This document shows, one piece after another, positions 24,708 through 36,649 of a stretch of DNA of 64,000 nt. The notes beneath the pieces are model-generated. The model did no database searches. It had not been told where the DNA came from and saw nothing but the letters and a program-made list of their open reading frames with translations. The DNA is from Bin5 sp965218625 (GTDB taxonomy: Bacteria; Chloroflexota; Anaerolineae; Caldilineales; Caldilineaceae), in the NCBI GenBank assembly GCA_965218625.1, contig CBDCLG010000012.1:310001-374000 (forward strand), read 5' to 3'. The position numbers were made by a program, and so were the translations under genes. Numbering within the stretch: position 1 is the stretch's first letter; each line of letters begins with the position of its first letter.

Positions 24708-24737
24708 ATCGTAATTCATGGTCCCGCCGGCTGTCAA
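24708..24737 (-). promoter_or_regulatory. Promoter of the SAM riboswitch transcript
   Basis: A perfect -35 TTGACA (24732-24737), an 18-base spacer and -10 TACGAT (24708-24713) on the minus strand place the transcription start about 20 bases before the riboswitch P1 helix. This spacing is typical of S-box leaders. Confidence 0.75.
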
Positions 24738-24742
24738 ATCTG

Positions 24743-25657
24743 GGGCCCTTGAAGACAGGGCAATCGCATCTAAATCTGGACGCCAAAATAACCCACAAAG
24801 GGCACCCACAAGGGGCGCCCCTACCAATTGTCATTCGTTTTCGGCTGAAAAGCCGATCTCCAGTCGCTGAAAACCTTAAAAATTCGCGTCCGCGCACTAT
24901 GATTTGCACTGTTCTCGGCGTTTTTTCGGAGTTGGGCTCGAATCAGGTAGTGTCGCGGGGTCTTGACCCAATTAGATGCAATCGCCCTGCCCTTGAAGAG
25001 GGGACCCGAATTGGAGCGAGAATCTTATTCGCCGGCGCGACAATGCCTTCGAGCGTCAGTGGGAGACGCGAGGTCCTCGGGTTCGCCGGCAAGAACTCAT
25101 GCGAGCGTTTACGAGCGTTGCGAGTGTTTGCGAGTGTTTGCGAGTGTTTCCGAGTGTTTGCCCTAAAATGGTCGACGACTGTGGTTACGGTCGTGGCTGA
25201 TCAGGACTGTCGTCAACCCATTGCAAAGAGGATCAGCCGGTGTATGGGACCCTAGAAAAAGTATATAAAATATAAACCATGATCACGATAGAGTTGCAGA
25301 CGGGTGTCAGCGGTAGTGAGCTTCTGAAACGCTTGGACCCCTGACAGCCTGATCTGGTGCTCCCTGGCGATTGCAGGTTAGAGGAGCCCCCTGGACGCGC
25401 CGCGTCGGGGGATGATTCGTTGCGTTTCGAGGTGCTTGGCCTCCGGGCGGCGCAGTGAACCTGGGCAGGGCAGCGGTCCCGGGCGGCCTATCAGACATAC
25501 GCAACGGCCGGGCCGTCAGGGTTTCGGTTGGAGGATGTCAGATATGAGGAGGAGAGGTCCGGTATAGTATGATGTGTTGTGTCAAGTACCGGTGTTTTCG
25601 TGAATGGCGGGCCGCCGAAGGAGGCGCGCCCGGCGTTTTCCCACTAAGGAGTGACAG
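24743..25657. other. Gene-free stretch of about 900 bases
   Basis: No ORF here looks like a gene. Contents: two direct copies of ACCCACAA(A/G)GGGC at 24791-24802 and 24804-24816, with the second running into the palindrome GGGGCGCCCC; a decamer tandem repeat at 25101-25159; an A/T-rich patch at about 25255-25280; and the AAGGAG ribosome site of the SPFH gene at the right end. The T6 run near 24920 has no stem before it. The stretch may be a recombination relic or dispersed repeat region. Confidence 0.5.
25101..25159. repeat. Decamer tandem repeat (GCGAGTGTTT)
   Basis: Six consecutive copies of a 9-10 base unit. Three are identical (GCGAGTGTTT, 25120-25149), flanked by GCGAGCGTTT and ACGAGCGTT on the left and CCGAGTGTTT on the right. 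It is non-coding, and the copies diverge outward, as expected for a slippage-grown array. Confidence 0.85.
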
Positions 25658-26830
25658 ATGAATAATTTGAGCAATGTACCAAATGTGCCCAGGCGGATGC
25701 CGGGCGGGTTGCCGATCGTGCTGGTGATCGTTGGCGTCATCGTCGTCCTCTTCCTGCTGAACTTTGCCAGGAACTTCTTTTACGCATTTGAACGCGTGAA
25801 CGAGCAGGAGGTGGGCGTCCAGTTCCAGGGCGGGAAGATCAAGGATGTGGTCGGCCCGGGCATCTATACGGACGTAGGTCTGTTCGTCGAGATCGTGCGT
25901 GTATCGAGCCAGGCAATTCCGTTCAGCGTGCAGGACGATGAGATCATCACCAAGGACAAGCAGCGGATCGGCCTGGTGGTGAGCGGCGACATTTTCCGCC
26001 CGAACATTGTGCAAAAGGATACGATCCAGGCCTTGTGGGCGCAGTACAGGAGCATCTACCTGGAGGACGAACTGGCGCGCAGCCGCATCCAGGACCAGGC
26101 GCGGCAGGCGATGAAGGTCTGCATCGGCGACCGCACGTTCGACGACAATGTCGTCGGCACGGCCAGGGATGTGCTGCGGCAGTGTATCGACGACGAGCTG
26201 AATGAACGGGCTGCAAATTTCGGCCTCAAGATCGAGAACCTGGTCGTTCCCGACGTGATTCTGTCGCCGGCGGTGCAGGCTGCACTGGACGCGATTGTTC
26301 AGAGCCGGTTGGAGACGGAGAAGGCGGCGCAGGACAAGCTGCGTGCGGATGCGCAGGCCGACGCCGAACAGGCGCGGCAGGAAGGTGAAATCCGCATCGA
26401 GCAGAGCCGGATCCAGGAGCAGGCGCGGCAGCAGACGGCGCTGGCCGAGCTGGAGGAGGCGAAGGTGGCTGCGCAGCGGGCGGTGATCGAGGCGGAACGC
26501 GCCAATGAGCTGGCGCGCGTCGAGGCGGAACAGGCCGTCATTGAGGCGCAGAAGCGCAACGATCTGATCGCGGCGCAACGGGACATCGAGATTGCCCAGG
26601 CGCAGGCGATTGCAGCGGAGGAACAGGCGAAAGCCCAGATCGCGTTCGAGTCGGCGCTGGCCGAGCTGTACGCAGTACGGCCGGAATACGTGCAACTCCT
26701 GATCGCGCAGGCGAATGCGAGCGCGCTCAAGAGCACGGACAAGGTGATCTTTACGCCGGAGGGCATGACGCCGACGCTGGTGCTGCCCGGCCCGGGCATC
26801 GTGCCGACAGCGGAAACGACGGCGCGCTAG
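25658..26830 (+). CDS. SPFH/Band 7 membrane protein
   Basis: A 390-residue protein with one N-terminal membrane segment (about 16-40) after the AAGGAG ribosome site. The SPFH domain (about 43-215) begins FERVNEQEVGVQFQGGKIKD and is followed by a long Ala/Glu/Gln/Arg-rich coiled coil (about 215-340), as in flotillin/HflC-like scaffolds. The C-terminus is short and hydrophobic. Such proteins oligomerise at membranes and organise proteases or microdomains. It begins the plus-strand group with yraN and miaA; the gap to yraN is 101 bases. Confidence 0.88.
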   Translation: MNNLSNVPNVPRRMPGGLPIVLVIVGVIVVLFLLNFARNFFYAFERVNEQEVGVQFQGGKIKDVVGPGIYTDVGLFVEIVRVSSQAIPFSVQDDEIITKDKQRIGLVVSGDIFRPNIVQKDTIQALWAQYRSIYLEDELARSRIQDQARQAMKVCIGDRTFDDNVVGTARDVLRQCIDDELNERAANFGLKIENLVVPDVILSPAVQAALDAIVQSRLETEKAAQDKLRADAQADAEQARQEGEIRIEQSRIQEQARQQTALAELEEAKVAAQRAVIEAERANELARVEAEQAVIEAQKRNDLIAAQRDIEIAQAQAIAAEEQAKAQIAFESALAELYAVRPEYVQLLIAQANASALKSTDKVIFTPEGMTPTLVLPGPGIVPTAETTAR

Positions 26831-26931
26831 AGAAGCGAAGGGTAGGGATCGAGGGGCGGGAGGCGGGAACGCGGTCGCGGTGCGAACTCTCCTCCCAGCC
26901 TCTCCAGGTGACGGGCACAGGAGATGATCTT

Positions 26932-27336
26932 GTGAGCGTGCGCGGCGACCGGCGGGCTCTGGGCGCGCGCGGCGAGTTGATCGCCGCGCGCGCCCTGCTC
27001 GCGGCCGGCCTGCGCATTGTTGAGCGCAATTGGCGCTGCAGGGCCGGCGAACTGGACATCGTCGCCGAGGAGCGGGCGCCGGATTACGTGCAGGGCATCG
27101 CCGACGCCCGCTGGCTTGTGCTGGTTGAAGTTCGAACGCGGCGGGGGCACGCTTTCGGCACGGCGCGCCAGGCGTTTCCAGATAAAAAGCAGGCGAAGTT
27201 GCGGGAGCTGGCGGCCCTGTACGTGCAGGAGAAAGGGTGGAAAGGCCCCTGGCGCATTGACGCGGTGGCGGTGCAGATGGATGGGTCCGGAAGAGTCGTC
27301 GACGTGGAGCATATCCGCCATGCCGTCCCTGGCTGA
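26932..27336 (+). CDS. YraN-family (UPF0102) nuclease-fold protein
   Basis: A 134-residue protein from GTG 26932, chosen because AGGAG stands 8 bases upstream. It shows the UPF0102 pattern: LGARGELIAARALLAAGLRI, then ERNWRCRAGELDIVAEE (the GELDIV metal site), LVLVEVRTRR and FPDKKQAKLRELA. The fold is that of Holliday-junction-resolvase-like nucleases with catalytic D/E-V-K-like residues, though the cellular role is not settled. Its 3' end overlaps the miaA start by 17 bases. Confidence 0.88.
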   Translation: MSVRGDRRALGARGELIAARALLAAGLRIVERNWRCRAGELDIVAEERAPDYVQGIADARWLVLVEVRTRRGHAFGTARQAFPDKKQAKLRELAALYVQEKGWKGPWRIDAVAVQMDGSGRVVDVEHIRHAVPG

Positions 27337-28279
27337 GCAGGCGGGAGAAAAGAGGAAACCGCCCCTGATCGTCATCCTTGGCGCGACGGCTGTTGGCAAA
27401 ACCGCGCTGGGCCTGGATCTGGCGGAGGAGTTCGACGGCGAGATCGTGGGGGCGGACAGCCGCCAAATCTACCGGGGCATGGATATCGGGACGGCCAAGC
27501 CGAACGCAGAGGAGCAGGCACGCGTCCCCCACCACCTGATCGACGTGCGGCCGCCGGACGGCCAGATGGCGCTGGCGACCTACCAGGAGATGGCGTTCGC
27601 CGCGATTGACGGCATTCACCGGCGGGATCGCGTTCCTTTCCTGGTGGGAGGATCGGCGCTCTATCTGCGTGCGGTGACGGAGGGACTGCGCATTCCGCCG
27701 GTTGCGCCAGACCCGGCATTGCGGGCGGAGCTGGAGGCCTACGCGCAGGAGAACGGCCGCGCCGCGCTGCACACCCGGCTGCAGCAGCTGGACCCGGGGG
27801 CGGCCGCGGGGATCCATCCGAATAACCTGCGGCGGGTCGTGCGCGCGCTGGAAGTGGTGCAGACGACGGGCCGCAGAAAGAGTGAACTGGAGGCGTCAAG
27901 CCCGCCGCCGTACGCCATTCTGAAGATTGGGCTGGACCTGCCGCGCGCGCTGCTGCACGGGCGGATTGACCGGCGCGTCGCGGAGATGGTGGCGAACGGA
28001 CTGGTGGAGGAGATGTCCGCCCTGCTGTCTGCCGGCCATTCGCCCGATCTGCCGGCCTTTTCCAGCCTGGGTTATCGCGAGATCGCGGCCTACCTGGCTG
28101 GCGGGACCACGCTGGCGGCGGCGGTCGAGCGCATTCAGATCGAGACGCACAGGTTTGTGCGGCACCAGTACACCTGGTTCCGGCGCATGGCCGGCATCCA
28201 CTGGTTTGATTGCAGCGAGACGCCGCGGCCGGCAATTCGAAGACTGGTGGCGCGTTTTTTGTGTCGAGACTGCGATTGA
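27320..28279 (+). CDS. miaA: tRNA dimethylallyltransferase
   Basis: The 319-residue enzyme transfers the dimethylallyl group to A37 of tRNAs reading UNN codons. The P-loop is VILGATAVGKTALGLDLA, followed by the conserved GADSRQIYRGMDIGTAKP, HHLIDVRPPD and VGGSALYLRAV. The C-terminal LGYREIAAYLAG and QYTWFRRM are typical. The ATG at 27320 lies within the end of yraN. The length is normal for the family. Confidence 0.95.
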   Translation: MPSLAEQAGEKRKPPLIVILGATAVGKTALGLDLAEEFDGEIVGADSRQIYRGMDIGTAKPNAEEQARVPHHLIDVRPPDGQMALATYQEMAFAAIDGIHRRDRVPFLVGGSALYLRAVTEGLRIPPVAPDPALRAELEAYAQENGRAALHTRLQQLDPGAAAGIHPNNLRRVVRALEVVQTTGRRKSELEASSPPPYAILKIGLDLPRALLHGRIDRRVAEMVANGLVEEMSALLSAGHSPDLPAFSSLGYREIAAYLAGGTTLAAAVERIQIETHRFVRHQYTWFRRMAGIHWFDCSETPRPAIRRLVARFLCRDCD

Positions 28280-28676
28280 AGCTGCGGTCTGGACCGATTG
28301 TGGACTGCTCCCGTTGCGAGATCGCGCCGAACGGCCGGCCCCGGCGCGGCGTTTCGCACCTTTGATTTGGGCTGCCGGCGCGTTCAGCATTGGCGGATCG
28401 TAGTCAATTTAGACGGAATACGTCACCGGATCGGCTTGGACGGCGATTGCGGGACGGTTGGCAGACGGTCGGCAGCGCAATTCCCCGGCGCACCAGAGTA
28501 AACTGCCCCCCAAAATCCCCATAAGAGGCGCCTGAACCGGGGGATAGGGCCCCGGAACGGGGCGTTGCAGTTCTGACGCCCTACCTGCTATAATGCGGGC
28601 AATTCGGGGCCGGAGAAGCGCACCCCACGAAATTGAACGGCCCCGGGCATAGAGAAAGCCTCAGAAAGAGAAGAGT
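28280..28676 (+). other. Gene-free stretch before rel
   Basis: These 397 bases hold no gene. A small hairpin GCCCCG/CGGGGC with loop GAA lies at 28549-28563, just before the rel promoter. The rest is GC-rich without recognisable sites. Confidence 0.5.
28565..28594 (+). promoter_or_regulatory. Promoter of rel
   Basis: -35 TTGCAG (28565-28570), an 18-base spacer and a perfect -10 TATAAT (28589-28594), preceded by TGC, so it is an extended -10. The leader to the rel ATG is about 75 bases. Confidence 0.65.
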
Positions 28677-31064
28677 ATGGTTGGCATGGAATTGGCGCCG
28701 GATGCAGCCGCTGAAGCCGCGTCCGCCATTGACGACCTTACGGAAGCCGAAACCGGCGATACAGGTGGAACACCTGTCAGCCCTGGCAGCAACGGCCTTG
28801 CGACCGACAGTGCGATTCTGTGCAGCATCCCCCTGGAAGCAGTTCCTCCTGTCAGCGACGGAAGGCTGTTTCTCCAACCCCTGTTGAACCTGCACGAGGT
28901 CAAGTCCCTGGAAGAGTTGTACGGAAAGCTTCCCGGCTATTTCGGCGCGGACGAGAGACTCCGGATTCTGCGGGCCTACCTGGTCGCGAGCGACGCGCAT
29001 CGTGAGCAGACCCGCATGACCGGAGAGCCGTACATATTGCACCCGATCGACGTGACGAGCATCCTGGCTGAATTGCAATTGGACGCGGACACGCTGGCGG
29101 CGGCGCTGCTGCATGACGTGGTGGAGGACTCGGGCTACACAATTTCCTATCTGAAGAAAAACTTCAACCAGGACATTGCCGAGCTGGTTGACGGGGTGAC
29201 GAAGCTGAACCGCATCAAGGAGTTGAGCAAGATGCGGCACAGCGTGGCGGATGAGAAGGCCGAGAGCCTGCGCAAGATGTTCCTGGCGATGGTCGAAGAC
29301 ATCCGGGTGGTGCTGATCAAACTGGCGGACCGGGTCCACAATATGCGTACGTTGCAGGGCCACCCGGAGCATAAGCGGCGGCGGATTGCGCGCGAGACGC
29401 TGGAGATCTTTGCGCCGCTGGCGAACCGGCTGGGGATCTGGCAGATCAAGTGGGAGCTTGAGGACCTCAGTTTTCGCTACCTGGAGCCGGTCACCTATCG
29501 CAATTTGTCGCAGGCGATGGACCAGAAGCGGGCCGAGCGGGTCCACTGGATGGAAGAAACGCAGGCCATGCTGACGAAGATGCTCAAAGAGGCCGGCGTT
29601 GCTGCCGAGATAAGCGGGCGGCCGAAGCACATTTACGGGATCTACCGCAAAATGCGGCGCAAGGATGTGCCGTTTGAACAGATTTACGACATCCACGGAT
29701 TCCGCATTGTGGTTGACTCGATTGCGGACTGCTATGCGACCCTGGGGGTTGTACACAGTCACTGGCGCCCGATTCCGGGCGAGTTCGACGATTACATCGC
29801 CAATCCGAAGGACAACCTGTACCGCAGCCTGCACACCGCGGTGGTTGGGTCGAACGGCAAGCCGATGGAGGTGCAGATTCGGACGCAGGAGATGCACCGG
29901 GTGGCCGAGTACGGCATCGCCGCGCACTGGCGCTACAAGGAGGGCAAGCAGCCCAACCAGTACCTGGACAACAAGATCGCCTGGATCCGCCAGCTGATGG
30001 AGTGGCGGCAGGACGTGACCGACGCGCAGGAGTTCGTGAGCGGGATGAAGACGGACGTCTTCCAGGACCGGGTCTACGTCTTCACGCCGCGCGGGGATGT
30101 GATCGACCTGCCGCGCAACGCGACGCCGATCGACTTCGCCTACGTGGTCCACACGGAGCTGGGCCACCGCTGCCGCGGCGCGAAGGTGAACGGGCGCCTG
30201 GTGTCGTTGGATGTTCAGCTGCAGCACGGGGACCAGGTGGAGGTGATTGCGGCCAAGCGGGGCGGCCCCAGCCGGGACTGGATCAATCCCAACATGGGGT
30301 ATGTGGCGACGACGCGGGCGCGCGGGAAGATCCGGACCTGGTTTCGCAAGCAGGCGAGAGAAGAGAACGTTGCGCAGGGCCGGCAGATTCTGGAGAAGGA
30401 CCTGAAACGGCTGAGCGTAACGCAGCCGTTTGAAATGGTGGCGAAGCTGTGCGGCTTCGAGGAGCTGGATGACTTTCTGGCTGCGATCGGCTACGGCGAC
30501 GTGACGGGCCAGCACGTTGCGCAGCGGGTGATCGAGCATGAGCGCAGCGAGCAGCTGAAAGAGGAGCCGGAGCCGCTGGCCGTGCGACCGCAGCCGCGGA
30601 TTGTCTCGATCGAAGGTGTGCAGGTTGCCGGGCTGGACGGGGTACTGGCGAATGCGGCGCGCTGCTGCAATCCGGTGCCGGGTGACCCGATCGTGGGCTA
30701 TGTGACGAAAGGGCGGGGCGTGTCGATCCACCGAACGAACTGCCCGAACATCACGGCGCTGATTCAGCGGGCGGAAAATGCGCGGCTGGTGGAGGTGCAG
30801 TGGGGCGCCAAGAGCGAGGAGAAGTATCCGGTCAGCATTCAGGTGAAGGCCTATGACCGGGCCGGTCTGCTGCGTGACGTGACCAGCCTGGTGGCGGACG
30901 AGAAGATCAACATGCAGGCGGCGGCGGCGGAGACGGGGCTGCCGAACAACGTAGCCCTGATCTACGCGACACTGGAGCTATCGAACATCTCCCAGTTGAC
31001 GCGTATCATGACCCGCATCGAGCGGCTGCCGAATGTGTTGGAGGTCCGCCGCCAGGTGGGCTAG
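28677..31064 (+). CDS. rel: Bifunctional (p)ppGpp synthetase/hydrolase, RelA/SpoT family
   Basis: A 795-residue long RSH protein that makes and degrades (p)ppGpp in the stringent response. After a roughly 75-residue variable leader come the HD hydrolase domain (HPIDV, then LLHDVVEDS at about 145), the synthetase domain (about 305-420; YDIHGFRIVVDS, then PKDNLYRSLHTAVVG), TGS (about 455-515; DRVYVFTPRGDVIDLP), a Cys-containing linker (NAARCCNPVPGD) and a C-terminal ACT domain. Both catalytic centres look intact, so it is predicted bifunctional. It is the only RSH gene here and appears monocistronic. Confidence 0.94.
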   Translation: MVGMELAPDAAAEAASAIDDLTEAETGDTGGTPVSPGSNGLATDSAILCSIPLEAVPPVSDGRLFLQPLLNLHEVKSLEELYGKLPGYFGADERLRILRAYLVASDAHREQTRMTGEPYILHPIDVTSILAELQLDADTLAAALLHDVVEDSGYTISYLKKNFNQDIAELVDGVTKLNRIKELSKMRHSVADEKAESLRKMFLAMVEDIRVVLIKLADRVHNMRTLQGHPEHKRRRIARETLEIFAPLANRLGIWQIKWELEDLSFRYLEPVTYRNLSQAMDQKRAERVHWMEETQAMLTKMLKEAGVAAEISGRPKHIYGIYRKMRRKDVPFEQIYDIHGFRIVVDSIADCYATLGVVHSHWRPIPGEFDDYIANPKDNLYRSLHTAVVGSNGKPMEVQIRTQEMHRVAEYGIAAHWRYKEGKQPNQYLDNKIAWIRQLMEWRQDVTDAQEFVSGMKTDVFQDRVYVFTPRGDVIDLPRNATPIDFAYVVHTELGHRCRGAKVNGRLVSLDVQLQHGDQVEVIAAKRGGPSRDWINPNMGYVATTRARGKIRTWFRKQAREENVAQGRQILEKDLKRLSVTQPFEMVAKLCGFEELDDFLAAIGYGDVTGQHVAQRVIEHERSEQLKEEPEPLAVRPQPRIVSIEGVQVAGLDGVLANAARCCNPVPGDPIVGYVTKGRGVSIHRTNCPNITALIQRAENARLVEVQWGAKSEEKYPVSIQVKAYDRAGLLRDVTSLVADEKINMQAAAAETGLPNNVALIYATLELSNISQLTRIMTRIERLPNVLEVRRQVG

Positions 31065-31237
31065 GTGGTTGCCGCAGGTCCTCCGCGGGATCAGAAGTTT
31101 CTCCTCTCCCTTGATTTTCCCTTGTAAACGAGATTCGGGCAGACCGGACTGGATGAAAGCCTTTCACCGCGCACATGCCGGTCCAGGCTGCAACCGGGCC
31201 GGGCCGCGGATAGCATCGCGATTCTCATGAACGACCT

Positions 31238-31471
31238 TCAGGCAGAACTACCGATGGTGCGTGCGTGCGCGATGTCGGTCTGCGAAACTGGACGCATTTG
31301 CGACGGCAGGATTTCGGAGATGGCAACAGTCGTGCCGTCGGGCGTCGTAAATTCCACAATGTAGGCGCTCCCTCCAGGGAAGACGTGAACGATTGTGCCC
31401 ACATCGTACTGTTCGAGTCCATCCTGTGGAATATCTTCAGTAAGAACGATTATGTCCAGTTCGCCAAACAT
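31238..31471 (-). CDS. DUF4926 protein
   Basis: A 77-residue, all-beta-like protein with the DUF4926 pattern: a GLEQYDVGTIVHVFPGG turn, then YIVEFTTPDGTTVAISE. The ATG follows a strong AAGGAGG site. It is directly downstream of a decayed DUF6883 gene, a common partner. DUF4926-DUF6883 pairs are small two-gene modules of unproven function, sometimes thought to be toxin-antitoxin-like. Its survival beside a broken partner is noted in the findings. Confidence 0.78.
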   Translation of the reverse strand: MFGELDIIVLTEDIPQDGLEQYDVGTIVHVFPGGSAYIVEFTTPDGTTVAISEILPSQMRPVSQTDIAHARTIGSSA

Positions 31472-31481
31472 TGGGCCTCCT

Positions 31482-31811
31482 TAGCGGATAAGCCGTAATC
31501 AACCTGGGAACCGTCGTCCCTGTCTCGATGAGCCAGCGCGATCGTACAAACGGATCGCACCCGTCAGGAGAATCAAGTTTTCCATCAACGGTTTAGCGTG
31601 TACCGTTGTCAGAGTCTACCGTGCGGGTGACAGGATGGCTTGAGGCGTGGACTCGAAGCGCCTTTGCGAGGACTTCCAATTGATCGCGACGGAACCCGAA
31701 TCGTGGAATGAAGGCGGCCTTGCCTTAGTCTAAAGGATGGTCAGGCGACAAGAGATAGCGCGTCAGTTTGGCGGGATGTATGAAGACCTGTTCTGAGTTC
31801 GGTAAATTCAT
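31482..31811 (-). pseudogene. DUF6883 gene with two in-frame stops
   Basis: From ATG 31811 the frame reads MNLPNSEQVFIHPAKLTRYL and LSPDHPLD, then TAA (31725-31727). It continues in the same frame through GKAAFIPRFGFRRDQLEVLA, then TAA (31593-31595) in the order NGTR-stop-TVDGKLDSPDG, and ends near VPRLITAYPL by the DUF4926 ribosome site. The pieces line up with DUF6883 in one frame with no indels, so the gene was lost by two nonsense changes. TAA is not a selenocysteine or pyrrolysine codon, so read-through is unlikely. The start has no good ribosome site. Confidence 0.75.
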
Positions 31812-31958
31812 GGTCTGTTAAGTCGCGCCACTATTGTACAGGACAGGATCAGAAAGGACAGCCGGTAAATGCCGAAGCAGTAGCGAATCAAATCCTGTAG
31901 AGCCAACTGTCCAAAGGACTGAAGAATTGTCGCTTCTAGCTGGACACGCGCCGCCTGA

Positions 31959-31988
31959 GGGGCGCCTTCAGCAGTCTGAGGGCGCCCC
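31959..31988 (-). terminator. Strong hairpin after pepF
   Basis: GGGGCGCCTTCAG and CTGAGGGCGCCCC form a 13-bp stem (one G-T pair) around loop CAGT, 43 bases beyond the pepF stop. There is no T-run on either side, so it is a likely but not canonical terminator or mRNA 3' stabiliser. Confidence 0.5.
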
Positions 31989-32030
31989 TGTCGTATGCAT
32001 CAAGCTGAGCGGCTGCGTGCGGAAGCCGGT

Positions 32031-33866
32031 TCAGGAGAGGGTCATGGCTTCCAGCTCGTCGATCATTTCGCGGATGACGTCGAAGCCGGCCTGCCAGAAG
32101 TCGGGGTCGGTCATGTCGATGCCGGCCGCTTCCAGGATCTGCTGTGGGCGGGCGGAGCCGCCGGTTGCCAGCATGTTCAGGTAGCCGGATTTGAAGGCGT
32201 CGCCCTCCTGCTGGTAGCGGCGGTAAAGGGAGAGGACGAGCAGCTGGCCGAAGCTGTAGGCGTAGCAGTAGAAGGGCGTATGGTAGATGTGGGGGATGCT
32301 GATCCACTCGTATTGGAACTCGTCGGGCAGTTCGACGCTGTCGCCGAACTGCTCTTGCAGATTCTCCAGGTAGATGCGGTCCAACTCCTGGGGGGAGGCA
32401 TTCTGGAGGATGGCCTCGTGCGCATCTTTTTCGAAGATCACAAAGAAGGCCTGGCGCATTACGGTGGCGTAGATGTCGTCGACGCTGGCGGCCAGGATCT
32501 CGCGGCGGACGAGCGGGTCCCTCTCCTCTGAGAGGAGCTGGTCGTTCATCACCATCTCGGCGAAGACGGAGGCCGTTTCGGCGAGGGGCAGGGATGAATG
32601 CTGCGTGAGGAGCGAGTGGTGCTCGGCCATCATGCTGTGGACGGCGTGGCCCAGCTCATGGGCGATTGTGGCGACATCGCGCACCTTGTTGGTGTAGTTG
32701 AGGAGCACGTAGGGGGTGATGCTCGGCAGGACGGTAGCACAGAAGGCGCCGGCGCGTTTGCCCTTGCGCACCTCGCTGTCGATGTGATTGTCGTCGAAGA
32801 CGCGCTGGGCCTTGGATGCGAAGTCGAGGTCGAAGCGCTTGAATGTGTCCAGGACAAGCTCGACCGCGTCCTCGTAAGGGACCTCGCGCGACGAGCCGGC
32901 CAGCGGCGCGTAGATATCGTAGCGGCGCAGTTTCTCCATGCCCAGCCACTTGGCCTTGAGCTCGAAGTAGCGCTGGAAGAGCGGCGCATTGCGGCGGGCG
33001 ACCTCGAGTAGCGCGTCGACTGCCTCGTAGGGAACGTCGTTGGTTGTGTTGCGGACGGCAATCGGCGAGTCAAAGCTGCGCAGCGTGACGTTCTCGTTGT
33101 ACCAATCGCGCACACGATTGATGTAGATCTGCGCCAGGATCGGCGCCTCCTCTTCGAAGACGCTGTGAACCGACTGATAGGCGGCGGCGCGCATGGCGGG
33201 GTCGGGGGAATAGACGTAGGCCATGGCCTCGCCGCGGGTCATGCTCTTAACCTCGCCGTCGACTTCGAGTTCGAACTCGAGACGGTTGGTGAGCATTGTG
33301 TAGATGGTGATGAGCGCGGTGATACCGTTGGCGTCCTTCACGTTGATGATCTGCTCGGAGTCCTCCGCCAGCATGTAGGGCTTAGAAAGCCGAAGCTCCC
33401 GCAGATAGTGGCGATAGTCGGGATGGGCTGAAGCATCGGGCAGGAGCGCACTGGCATGCTCGTCGTCGAGGCCCTTCCACCATAGACTGAAGAAGAGCAT
33501 CCGGTTCTGCATATCGGTCAGCACCTGCTGCATGCGGTTGGAAAAGGCGAGGGCGTCCGGCGCCTGGGTGTCGGCGGAGAACCAGAGGCCGCCGTAGGCG
33601 CCGAGCCGGTAGAGCTGGGCGGTGATATCCTCGTATTGCTGCAGGGCTGCCACCAGCTCTTGCAGCTCCATCTGCGGCGAGAGCTGGTCACGCAGCGCCT
33701 CGAAAGCGGCGACGCCCTGTTCGACCTGGGCCAGGATCTCTTCAACCACGGCGGGGGAGGGGGTCGAGCCGTCACCGTTTGCCTCGGGGTCGGCCGGAAG
33801 CAGGGCGGACAGGTCCCAGCCGGACAGTCGATAGGTTGCCTGATTCTCCTGTGTCGGTGCAGCCAT
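32031..33866 (-). CDS. pepF: Oligoendopeptidase F, M3 family
   Basis: A 611-residue cytoplasmic zinc metallopeptidase. The zinc motif H-E-x-x-H is in ATIAHELGHAVHSMM (about residue 402), and the third ligand follows in LAETASVFAEMVMNDQL. The length and C-terminal helical part (QAGFDVIREMIDELEA) are typical of PepF. It degrades oligopeptides of about 7-17 residues. It starts 17 bases after the acnA stop, so the two form an operon. Confidence 0.95.
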   Translation of the reverse strand: MAAPTQENQATYRLSGWDLSALLPADPEANGDGSTPSPAVVEEILAQVEQGVAAFEALRDQLSPQMELQELVAALQQYEDITAQLYRLGAYGGLWFSADTQAPDALAFSNRMQQVLTDMQNRMLFFSLWWKGLDDEHASALLPDASAHPDYRHYLRELRLSKPYMLAEDSEQIINVKDANGITALITIYTMLTNRLEFELEVDGEVKSMTRGEAMAYVYSPDPAMRAAAYQSVHSVFEEEAPILAQIYINRVRDWYNENVTLRSFDSPIAVRNTTNDVPYEAVDALLEVARRNAPLFQRYFELKAKWLGMEKLRRYDIYAPLAGSSREVPYEDAVELVLDTFKRFDLDFASKAQRVFDDNHIDSEVRKGKRAGAFCATVLPSITPYVLLNYTNKVRDVATIAHELGHAVHSMMAEHHSLLTQHSSLPLAETASVFAEMVMNDQLLSEERDPLVRREILAASVDDIYATVMRQAFFVIFEKDAHEAILQNASPQELDRIYLENLQEQFGDSVELPDEFQYEWISIPHIYHTPFYCYAYSFGQLLVLSLYRRYQQEGDAFKSGYLNMLATGGSARPQQILEAAGIDMTDPDFWQAGFDVIREMIDELEAMTLS

Positions 33867-33883
33867 TCGAAATCGTTCCTTTG

Positions 33884-36649
<2,766 letters not shown>

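Noticed and set aside
24674..25255. 193-residue plus-strand ORF in the gene-free stretch
   Set aside because: It overlaps the riboswitch promoter and tandem repeats, shows no motif and has repeat-derived residues.
25538..27817. 759-residue minus-strand ORF opposite SPFH, yraN and miaA
   Set aside because: It is antisense to three clear genes and has no family motif; the strong third-position GC bias opens the opposite frame.
28581..30731. 716-residue minus-strand ORF opposite rel
   Set aside because: It is a shadow of the rel reading frame, His- and Arg-rich without domains.
31593..31727. Stop codon read-through in the DUF6883 frame
   Set aside because: Both stops are TAA, not TGA or TAG, so selenocysteine or pyrrolysine decoding cannot apply.
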